Shown here piece after piece: positions 13,701-25,700 of a stretch of 64,000 nucleotides of DNA. The number at the start of each line of letters is the position of its first letter. The stretch's first letter is position 1. The notes beneath the pieces are model-generated. The model was given only the letters and a program-made list of their open reading frames with translations, searched no databases and was not told where the DNA came from. The stretch comes from Saccharina japonica (lineage: Eukaryota; Sar; Phaeophyceae; Laminariales; Laminariaceae): positions 233,016-297,015 of the forward strand of contig MEHQ01004461.1 of the NCBI GenBank assembly GCA_008828725.1. Direction: 5' to 3'. Made by a program: the position numbers and the translations under genes.

Positions 13701-16700
13701 CTTCGTAGAGGATGCAGGCGACCTTCATGCGACTTACAAACCTCCGTTCGCTTCGCAACTTGGTGCAAGAAGCCTTCGTGGTCAAAGTGAAAAAGCAGAC
13801 GTGCTCCGTCCCGGGATTGTAGGATGCGAGGTCTATGGTCCATACAACTAGGCTGTGCATGAAATCGAGTACGCCCCCCGCCCCCCCTCCACCCCGTCCT
13901 CCCAACTCTCTCTCCTCCCGAGCAGCTTGTTTTGCTTCGTGCGGCCGATATAGCAGACGCCATTTGTTTTTTCTGAGGCGTTTTTCTCTTTCAAGCCCGA
14001 GAGAGGTAGGGCTGCGAGTATGGAGGCGTGTTGTAATAGGGGTACGAGTAGCACTTTTTTTGCCTTTTGAGGCAAATACTTATTACTCACTATTAATATG
14101 CTATTAACCCAATATACTCGGAATAGCACTATAGTGTTTTACGATATGGTTCTTTATATAGCATATACCAGGTATGGCTGATGGTTAAGGTAGGTTGTTC
14201 GTGGTAGGGGGGGGTTTAAGGGATTAATTTAGCGAAAGAGGGAATATCATATATGCCTAGGTTTTGGGATTACTAGTCGGGTGGCACTTTCTAGCTTCTC
14301 CTCCAAACCAGGTTTTTGGGTGAGGTATAAAGCTCCTATACTAAAATCAATATAATCAAGTGACCACTCTCCGAAAAAAAAGGTGTTTCCATCCCATTTA
14401 TTATCTTCGCACTTCCGTCTCTCCCTCCCTAGTCGTAACTCAGATCCGGGGTCACAAAGTAGGCTCCTCTCCCTCCTCCCCCACTACGGTTCTTGCCTTG
14501 ATTTTTATCGCGCAGAGGGTTCAGCCTTCCCAACGCTCGTCGACTTTCATCGAATTTTGCTAACTCACGCTCTCGCGCTTTCTGCTAGTCAAGATATTTT
14601 TTGAGAGAAAAAGTGCCTAAGAGCATGCACTCGGCGGGGCTCGCACTCGCTTTCTTGACGCTTACAGGCTTCGTGGTTACCTGCTAGCCCACAGGGGCGA
14701 CCGCTATATATAGTAAATAGGACCAAATAATGCTAGTAAAAATAGGTAAATACATAGGTTTTTGTGTCTGCCGTAGGCCCTATTTACTAGGGTCCCACGT
14801 GAATAGGAGGGGTACAGGCATCCATTAGCTTAGGTGCTTTCTAAGTATTGAGGACTACGCACGAATATAGTAAGTACGCCCTACGGTACAGGCATCCAAT
14901 ACCGTCTCCGTTTTTCTAGCATCCACTACGAGTATATATATATAAGGCAGAAACCCGTCTTCCCGGCTAGTTGCTAATTGGCTGGCGCGAAGCCAACCAA
15001 CTAAGCGGGTTTGGTTGGCTATTATAGTCGGCTGGCGCTCTCGAGGTTTCCTTCTACGTAAAAAAAACGCACGATAAACGGAACGACAACTACCTTCGGG
15101 ACTACCATTGACACCGGCACCGTCGATGGGGGTGGGGTTTGACGCGCCATGAGTTGCGGTAGACCTCACACAGCCTTCTCTCCGGCCCTGAGCGGGTGTT
15201 GTCACGGAGAGATGCGCACCCCGTCTACATAGAGCAAAGAAGCCTTCCATAAACAAGGAAACCCATCATAGCTGGACAGTTGGCATCGCTGCAACTATTA
15301 AATAGACTGCCTACACGGTAAAGCAGTGGGTCGCCGAGTTGAGAGCGCTCCGAGACAACTTTGAGCCAAAACAGGCGCGCTTAACTACACAATGCTCTTA
15401 TCTGTAGTGGGAAGCATTGACATTTTAGGTTCAAGTGCAGGCGGTACATGCCTATCTGACCGTTTTTAACGCCCCAATGCTTGTAACTCGGGGTACCCAC
15501 TGAAAATACCTAGCTTGAGAGTTTCAGTCATCGAACTCACAGCTACACCGAAGAGGGGTTACGACACATACAGTACCGGCCCGCTCATAAGAAACCAGAA
15601 ATCGGGCTTAGGCTGACTTTCTTATTTGAAAAAGGGGTGTGTCCCACACTTAACTTCAGTATAATAACTGTCGACTTTCTTATTTCCCCCGTAATGTTTA
15701 GGCTGAGTTTCTCGTGGGGCACTTATGAGAGGGCCGGTAGTGTACCACTATGTCCCTAAATATAAGCACCGTTTTTATTGAAAATTAGTGTATAAAAGGT
15801 GCTTATATTGAGAGAGAGTGGTATCAAAGAGTTAAACCAGTAAGCCAATCGATTCACCTCTTGTCCCTGTGGCGTATCAACGTGTTCCACCAGCTCCAGC
15901 AACGTCGCTCGCTTTACCTCCTTATCCCTGCAGCAAACAACGCCACCGCCGAATCCCCGCCGCCAGCACAAAAAACGAAACGAAACGAAACAAACAGCGA
16001 AACGAAACATAACGAAACGAAACGGAAAAAAAACGAAACGGAACGAAGAAAACACGAAACGAAACAGAAACATGAAAAAATCAGACGAAAACGAAAACGA
16101 AGCGACACGAGAAAATACGAAACAAAAACGAAACGGAAAAAAAACGAGACAAAAAAGAAATGCAACAAAACGGTACGAAACGAAACGAAACGAAACAACA
16201 CAAAGCGGAGCAAAACCATCAGGAACCGAGCGCCATGACGACACAAAACAAGTAAACGAAAAAAACACGAAACAAAACGACCACACACAATGCCGATTGA
16301 AAATACGAAATGGTTACTCGTACGTACATATATATATTTGTGTGAAGAAAAAAATGTACATGTACGATAGTATTTTACGCTATGATAATCGTCAACAGAA
16401 AATCGCAAAGTGCACTTGAAAATCGAGATCGAGATTGAGAAGAAAACGTCCCACGATCGCCATACGTACGAATATACCAGCTATCGTATCTATGAGATCA
16501 CGTGGAAAAATCGCCGAGACTCGCAAAAAACAAATCGATATGCGTAAAAATCGAGATCGGGAATACACGTCCCGCGACCACCATATCGTATGATATGATA
16601 TGGCATGCACGATACCATGTTGTGTTGTATACACGATATCATAACGTATTGCACCATATCGCATGACACGATCTATGTATATGGCATGATGATAATCTCA

Positions 16701-19700
16701 CACTATCATAGCAAATTTCCCTGAAATCAGTGTGAAAAAAACAGGCTGTGAAAAAAAAAAAACACGCCTCTCGAAAGGAAAAAAAAAACACAAGTAAGTA
16801 CCGGCACGAAACGATATAATAATATCGTACGTCGTATTGCATACGCGCAAAAAATATCGTATCGTATGTACAAGGTCCCCTTTCAGGATTGCGGTCAGAC
16901 TTGAAATCCAGGGAGTTTCGCAAGCTGAAAAAGGGAGAACAATACAGCAGGCGTTCGTTCCTCGTATATATACCAGCTACTGCTCGTACGTAGCCACCGG
17001 GCAAAAACGAACAACTTTGGAAATAAAAAACTCTTGAAAGCTCAAGAAAGAAGTACCAAGACACCGGGCAAGTATCCGGGCAAGTAGCAACGACCAGCGT
17101 ACACGAGTTTATAGTTAGTTATAATCGTATACTTCGAAGTATATTTCTGAGAGCGATTTACGCAACACGCAATCATATCGTATCGTTGTACCCGGCACAC
17201 GATATCATATGATATGATACGTGTATCACGCAACAATATCGGATATTTTCTGAGCGCGATTTACGCAACACGCAATCATATCGTATCGTTGTATATACCT
17301 GGCACACGATATCATATGATATGATTCGTGTATCACTATATTATATCGGATATTTTCTGAGCGCGATTAACGCAACACTGCACCGCACGGACCAGATCCG
17401 CCGTACTGCATCATGTAAACGCCTCCTGTACGACAACAAGGGTAACGCCTTCCTACACGAGGGTAACGCCTTCCTAGTCAGAGAAAAGCGAGCCGGCATC
17501 ATCCAGCCTCAACGCTTGCCCCATGCTCGAAGCGTTTCCCTCCCGTGCACCCTCATGGTTTTCCCCGTCACATGATTCACTTATGTTTTTTGTCCTATGC
17601 AGGCTCCAGTTGAACCTTCACAGTTTCTAATAATACAGTCTCAGCAGCAGTCTTTATAATTAATATTTGAAAACAGCTGGAAAAAAAGCCAGCTGGGAGA
17701 GATCGATTTTGTCATCGAAACTCATATTTGCAAGCTTAAGCTTGGTGAGTTACGACTACTACCGTAGTGATACTTCGATCCTGTGTGCTACGGAGCGTGT
17801 GGATTTTAGAGCGGGTCTACAAATTCCGACAGCAAACGTTTTTTGCATGTACGCAAATAATTCGGCGCCTGCCGGTACGTCAAAATAAGCAAAATGGCTT
17901 TCATACGTACTGCTGCTGTTGTGCTGTACAGTAGTACACGCAGTAGCCTTTACCGCACCACTGAATTATTATCTAGGATAAAGTATGGAAATCGGGGAAT
18001 ATTTTATTATATACCTTTTAGTGTGGTCGATCAATTTTTCAAACAAAAAAAAAAACGCCTGATTTTTTCGAGACAAAGCTCGTAAGGGTCGGGGCGGGGA
18101 CGGGGTTGGAGTTAGGGTTAGGGTTAGGGTCTAAAGTAGTGTTTTCGGCGTTTTTCTAAATATTCGGTCTCATAACACTGGAGCCACACGCGGGCCACAA
18201 CCAACTCCCCGATTTCTATACTGTATCCTATATAATAATTCAGAATTGCGGTAAAGGCGACTCCGTACACGACAGATGTTAAGACTCTGATAATTAGGAA
18301 TTTGAAAGTGATATTTCGGGAAAAAAATAAGAATGCGACCTCTTTGTACTGAAAATAGTGTTTTGAACACACCCAGTCTTATTAATAAATATTTCCAGTC
18401 TGGTAAAAAATAAGGGATTCTTAACATCTGCCGCGTACTGCTGTAGTTGCGTAGTTGCGGTATAATAAATACCCCCTGACGGTGTTGCAATCATCGAAAC
18501 TTTCGATGCCGATATATACCTTAACCCATTCAGAACTGAAAAAAAGTTTCCACACTATTTCCAAGTAGTTTTCCCCAAATTCGTGGGGCCAGTTCTTAAG
18601 GGGTTAAGGCAAAAAAAAAAAAGTCTACAGAAAAAAAAGAAAAAAACACAAGATGGTTGATTCGGCTCTCTCACCTGGAGTTCTCCATCGGATCCGTCAT
18701 GTCAAACACGACGGAGCACAGCTTCAGCTTCTGCTGAAACAGGCTTTCTCGGAGGTGCTGCGCCGTGTCCTGCAATAAGGCAGTCGCCACAAAAAAAAAA
18801 AAAAACGATCAACAATCAATCATCAAAAAAGCAACGACAGGGACGAACAAAAACGGTGACAAAAGACAGAAGGAAAGTGAAATGCATCGACACATCAATA
18901 ATACCGAATCAACAGCCGTCAACAACATATACCGACTAAAATCATGAACTATTAGTATCCATCAGACCGGATCAACATCCATCAACAATCAATACCGAAT
19001 CAATCATGGGCCATCACTATCGAATCAATAATCAACCCCACGGGCCATCAATCAACAATCACGTAACATTTCAACCCGAGTGAAAAAAACTGCCTGCGCC
19101 AGGTTATTTTTGGGGAGAAACAACTCGGAGTTACTCGTACATAGTGTGGGAGGGTCATTTTCGAAAGCAAGAAAAAAATAGTCCATAAATCCCCCTCCCT
19201 TCCTTCAAGAACACGCCTCCTTCCAAACAGTGTCCGTAACCGTAAGGACATTTGGTATACTGATACTAAATACAAACGTGTCTTATATTTCCGGACAAGA
19301 GCGGTATCATATCATGTACGTACCCTGAGAAGGGGGAGCTCCTTTATAAACTCCTGTCGGACGAACGCTTGCTCGAGGGAACGGCTGGACTCGAACGACG
19401 TAGATCTTCGGCTCATCGAAGGCGTCCTGAACAAGCCACAAAAAAAAAAAATAGAGAAAAAAAACAAAAAAAATGATGGCGGGGGGGGGGACAACAAAAG
19501 AGCGGTGAAATTTCGCACACAAAAAAAAGAAGCAAAAACTAGCTTCGGCTTCTGATTTCCACAAAAGAGCGGTGAGATTTCACACACACGAAAAAAAGAA
19601 GCAAAAACAAAAAACAAGCTTCGGCTTCTGATTTCCGCCCATGGATATGGTTGATCTCTTTTATTTTTGTTGGTCAAACGGTCTATTAATACGTGTTCTA

Positions 19701-22700
19701 CATATAATATATATATAGGGTCCGGGAGGGAGCAGAGGAAAATAACGCCCATTCCTTTTTATAAAAATGATAAAATCTTGCTCCGTCCTCCGAATTCATC
19801 CCAAAATGGTTGATTTCTGACTGGAGCTACGGTCAAGGTAGCACTTTTCGGCTGAGCTGTGTTCTGAATGACCTACTAAAGACTCCTTAACCCATTCAGA
19901 ACTGAAAAAACTGTCCCACACTAATTCCAAGTAGTTTGTCCCCAAATTCGTGGGACCAGTTCTTAAGGGGTTAGAAAACTCAAAAACGTCGTAATTACAC
20001 TATCACTTGTTGCGATACTGTTCGTTGAATAGTTGTCCCCAAATTCGTCGTACCAGTTTTCAAGGGGTTAACCCCTTAACACTTTCAGGACTGCAGTCCC
20101 GTTTTGGGGACAAATCACTCTAATTCTAAGTAATTTGACCCCAAAACGGGACTCCAGTCCTATAAGGGTTAAGAACTGGTCCCCCATATTTGGGGACAAA
20201 CTACTTGGAATTAGTGTCGGATATATTTTTCAGTTGATATTTTCAACTCTTATCTCTCTCACCCCCTCAGCGGCGGCTGGCGGTGAATCGACCGTTTCGT
20301 CCACACCGTCTATATAGCTCTAACCCTAACCCAAAATCGTGGCAATTACACTATGGCTTGTTGCGATACTGTTCGTTGTATAGTTAGGCCATGCTATTAT
20401 CCACCGGGGAGTTTTTTTTATTTCCCTCCAAAAACAGTTTTTGGGTGCCAAAATCAGCAGTTCTTGGGTGATGAGAGGTACGAAAGATTTCCTTAACCCC
20501 TTAAGAACTGGTCCCACGAAATTGGGGACAAACTACTTGGAATTAGTGTGGTACATTTATTTTCAGTTCTGAAAGGGTTATAACCCCTCAAGAACTGGTC
20601 CCACGAATTTGGGGACAAACTACTTGGAATTAGTGTGGTACATTTATTTTCAGTTCTGAAAGGGTTAATAACCCCTTAAGAACTGGTCCCACGAAATTGG
20701 GGACAAACTACTTGGAATTAGTGTGGTGCATTTATTTTCAGTTCTGAAAGGGTTAATAACCCCTTAAGAACTGGTCCCACGAAATTGGGGACAAACTACT
20801 TGGAATTAGTGTGGGACATTTTTTTCAGTTCTGAATGGGTTAAAATACCACCCTCATAAAAACCATGGTGCCAATACCTCTACCGTACCATGCGTCTTCT
20901 TCCGGTTAACCGGTCAGAAGGTTGTTTGCGTACGTACGTGGTGTTCCTGCGTCCGGGGTACGTACGAATCCCAGACGAGGGTGAAACAACATCACCCCGA
21001 CGCGGGACAACCGTGCCATAAACAGCAAAGGTGAAATAGCTTCCACGGCAATAAAATTCCAGGAAACATCCGGGTGCGTGAGGAGCAACATCCCGCCCAG
21101 GTGAGAAAAAACGATCCCAGGCGGCTAACCTGTCAGAATATTTCACGTACGAGAACGTAGAGTTCCGGCGTCCGGGGTACGTATCCCAGACGAGGGTGAA
21201 ACAACATCACCCCGACGCGGGACAACCGCGCTAGCAAAAGTAAAATAGCTTCCAGGACAATAATTTTCTAGGAAAAATCCCTGTGCGAGAGGAGCAACAT
21301 CTCTCCCCCAGGTGAGAAAAACGATCCCCGGCCAGCGGACCAGTCTCGCGAGACCTTCGCCCCCTTCGAGAAAACGCCTACCAGGTATCAATTGGCAGTG
21401 GAATGATTGGCCGTAAGTATTTCGGGTGTACGTGAAACCTGGTGGGTCAGTTAGCTACCCACTGGTATATGATTGGTCAGCCCATACTACGCAGTGTACA
21501 TGATTGGTCAGCGGATTTTCTGTACGTGATTGGTCGCCTCACTCTTTACGTTTAGTGTACAGCGTTGATTAGAGCACGGTGTGAAAAGTGTCGGAGCTTG
21601 GTACCAGGACCAACATCATCAACACCACCACCACCACCACCACCGACAAGGACAACCCCACCATCAATACCAACAACAATTAGTATAAACCCACAACAAC
21701 ACCACCACAATCGCCACCACCGACACCAACACTACCAACACCTAAACACCACCGACAACACTGTCACCACCAACACCACACCACCAACACCAACACCACC
21801 AACACCAACCCCAAGACACGAACGCCACCACCGATATCAACACCAACTCCGCCACCACCACCACCAGCACCACCACCACTGCCGCCGCCACCACTGCCGC
21901 CGCCACCACCAGCACCGCCACCACCACTTAACAGCCATCCCCACAACTGTGTTGTATATAAGTAAACTCACGTGCGCCGCGGCAACTCGACGTCGGCGAC
22001 GGGAGTGTCCTCCACTCCATTTTTCAGCAAGGACGGGGTGCTGAAATACGACAGACACGCAAGGCAACGTGAAGCAAGGCAAGACAAGGCAAGGCAAGGC
22101 AAGGCAAGGCAAGGCAAGGCAAGGCAAGGCAAGGCAAGGCAAGGCAAGGCAAGGCAAGGCAAGGCAAGGCAAGGCAAGGCAAGGCAAGGCAAGGCAAGGC
22201 AAGGCAAGGCAAGGCAAGGCAAACGCAAGGCACGGTGCAGAGCACAAAACGGTGGACGAAAAGGGGCATGCGGAATAGGAGGAGCCGAAGAAGGGGGGGG
22301 GGGGGGCAGCGGGTCAGCACAATGGCAGGGAGATACAGCAGGCGTTTCCTGTAAATCATAAAGTATTCGGAGGGGAGGGGGGGTATACTTCCTCGCCATG
22401 TATGGCCGTAGTCGTATGCCCCTCGCATCACTACACTGCCGGAACCGGTGGGGAGGAGGGGGGGGGGGGGGGACTCGCGACCTATGGCAAGGGAAAATAA
22501 AAGCGAAAAAAACAAAACAAAAAAGTGCTTCTGCGTCAAAACCTTTTCCTTCTCATTGCCAGCACGAGAAAAGAGGGGATGCTAGAGGATGGAAGGCAAA
22601 ACGCCTTCGATATCTCACACCTCGGAAAGATCATGTACAGATAGATCATGTACAGATAGATAATCTACAAATAGATCTAGTTCCTCGTCTGTCATTGTGA

Positions 22701-25700
22701 TAGGTTGTGCAGGATCTGCACAGCACATATCCAACCCAGGAAACATGTGCTAGATCGTGCGGATTGTACGGGTCTATGTCATCACCCGGCAATGACATGA
22801 GCTTAAATCATACCGGTACCAGTTCGGGAATAGCTCTGCCTGGAAAGGTCTAGGTCGTGAAAAGGAAATAGATTATATGTAGATGATCTGCAGATAATCC
22901 GCCCAAGGTGTGGATATCTTGAACGAAGCACAACGACAGCCGCCGGCATAGAGTGGAAAAAAAAAACTGAAAGTTTTTTTAGCCGATCGTCCGCAAATTA
23001 AACATAAAACCATGTCCCTCGTGGAGGGGATCATCGATACATGTTACATCTTAACCCTTATAGGACTGGAGTCCCGTTTTGGGGACAAATTGCTTAGAAT
23101 TAGTGTGGATTGTCCCCAAAACGGGACTGCAGTTCAAAAGGGTTAACTGGGATACTATCGAAAGTTCGGTAGTTCATGTTTCGATGTGTATGTACATCGA
23201 ACATTTCGCTTATACGAGGTATACGATACCCAACAAACACCACGCTAACACGGGGCGCGATAGTATCAATATTAAGGGAAGGGGAATAGTAACCAGGACC
23301 AAACATGCTTGGTGAAAATACTGCTGTAATATACCAGGTATAGGTTTTTGTGTATGTGACGGGGTCCTTATTACTATTGTACCCCTTTTAGGGGTCAGAA
23401 TTCTCGATGGACCCCAAAATCATAAGTATGTGTATGTATCATACGTACATCCCTCTGTTTTTACAATTAATAACCAGATTTTATTATGGATACTATATGA
23501 TATATACCAAGCTATATCATACGTGCTATTATGTGTATGATCATCCGAAATATATAATGTGCCAAGTTTCACACTAAAAAAATACTCCGCCTTCCACACC
23601 ATCGCAAAAAAAGAAAAAGGAAAACAGATAAAAAGCCAACGGGTTTGGTCAGCAGGGCACCTATTATAGTATATACCTGTACATACACCCTCCAGGTGTA
23701 CCCAGCAGGTATATATACATACGCTCATACCCTGTGAACCCTTTTAGAACTGCAAAACTTGTCCCACACTCGTAATTCCAAGTAGTTTCTCCCCCAAAAA
23801 GTAGGGACCGGTTCTGAACCCATTCAGAACCGCAAAACTTATCCCACAATAATTTTGAGTAACTTGTCTCCAACAACGGGGACCGTTTCTTAAGGGGTAC
23901 TGCTGTACGACCAAAACAACGAAGTTTCACAACTCCAAGAGACCACGATCTATCTGTCTAGAGATATATATATATCATCTAGATCCTAACCTGCCACTAT
24001 GATACGTTGGGCAGTACAGGTCCAGATCTACATACAGATCATCTAGATCCTAACCTGCCGCTATGATATGTCGGGCAGAATATGTGAAGTACAAATCACG
24101 ACCTACAGATAGATCATCTAGATTCTAACCTGCCGCTATGATATGTCAGGCAGGATCTGTGAAGTACAGATCCAGATCCTAACCTGCCGCTATGATATGT
24201 CGGGCAGGATCTGTGAAGTACAGATCCAGACCTACAGATAGATCATCTAGATCCTAACCTGCCCGATGATATGTCAGGCAGGATCTGTGAAGTACAGATC
24301 CAGACGTACAGATAGATCGTCAAGATCCTAACCTGCGGCTATGATATGGTGGGCAGGATCTGTGAAGTACAGATCCAGACCTGGCGTCATGATATGTCGT
24401 GAAGGATCTGCGAAGCGCAGATCCAGATCTGGCGTCATTATATGTTGGGCATGATCTGTACAGCACAGATTCAACACAAACAGGAGAAAGATGTGTCAGA
24501 TCATGCAGGTCGTACGGCTCCCACCCGGGAAAACATGAGCTAGATCCTATACATCATACAGATCATACATATCAGGAATCCATATACTAGATCATGCAGG
24601 TCATACAGATCATGCAGATCAGGAATACATCTTCACTGAAAGATCTACAGATCAACAGATCATCAACCGGAAACCGACGCTCTGATCGATGTGGGGAAGG
24701 TGTTGCACCCGGGTACCGCAGACAATAAATACCCTATAAACCAGTGCGGAACACACGAAAACTCACAATTGACATCGGGGCGGTGATCACGCGAGACAAA
24801 ATCGCCCGCCAAACTCAACCACCATAATCTCGACCCCTCTACGAGTCAGCATTAATGAAGCCACTTAAAAAACTAAAACCTTTACCCCTGAGCATAGAGG
24901 AAGCCACCTTGACCACAAAAGCAACCGAGACTGATTAAACAGCAACACAACCGAAAAGTAACCGAACTTAAACCGAACGTAACCAAATAAACCAAATGTA
25001 CGTACCAAAAGTGGCTGGGAGGTCGCGGTTTTACTACGCCCTGATTGACCGCCCCTACACTAAAACTAGTATATATGTCAAGTTCAAAGGGGGCTTGACG
25101 CGCCTGACGGCCCCCTAGACTAAAACTAGCACATACGTCAAGGCCAAAAAGAGTCCTTGACGCGCTTGACCGCCCCTAACACTAAAACTAGTATATACGT
25201 CACGGCCGAAAGAGTCCTTGACGCGTGTGACGGCTTCCTACACTACAACTAGCACACATGTCAAGGCCATCAGAGATCTTGACTCGCGTGACGGTCCCCT
25301 ACACTACAACCAGCACATACGTCAGGGCCCAAGACGCGTAAAAAAAAATCGGTCTCCCAGCATCTTCGGATGTAACCGAAAAAAGCAACAAACGTAACCG
25401 AATAAACCGCCACGGCCTCTCACCACGATACGTTACGGCAAATAAACGAAATTACACGAAAAAATATACCAGGTAAGCACTATATACGAGTACTCGTATA
25501 TATAACCAGGGACATTCGTGGGTAAATGTGGAGAGCGCGGGGGGGGGAGGGGTACGAGATACAGAAAATTGAAAAAAAAAAAAAAAAATCCCCAACCAAT
25601 CCCCGTAATCAAAAATGAAAATTGAATTTAGAGTTCGCAGATTCAACATAAAACCTCCCAAAACAATCCCCATTTATCCAAAATTGAACAAGACTGTACA

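Larger units (their letters stand above)
19823..20893. mobile_element. family I element invaded by C and D MITEs
   Basis: The left end (CTACGGTCAAGGTAGCAC, TGAATGACCTACTAAAG) and right end (GCCAATACCTCTACCGTACC) bracket several TTAA-flanked MITEs at 19887-19974, 20068-20172 and 20493-20843. Confidence 0.65.

Noticed and set aside
15914-16408. 164-176-residue Phe/Ser/Arg-rich minus frames
   Set aside because: Translations of the GAAAC satellite. Only [16 protein letters not shown] at 15927-15858 is real.
18109-18131. Chromosome end (telomere)
   Set aside because: Only about three units, flanked on both sides by ordinary intron sequence.
21837-22539. Frames of 129-171 residues around the AAGGC array
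   Set aside because: Same pentamer artefact; repeated CLALP in three frames.
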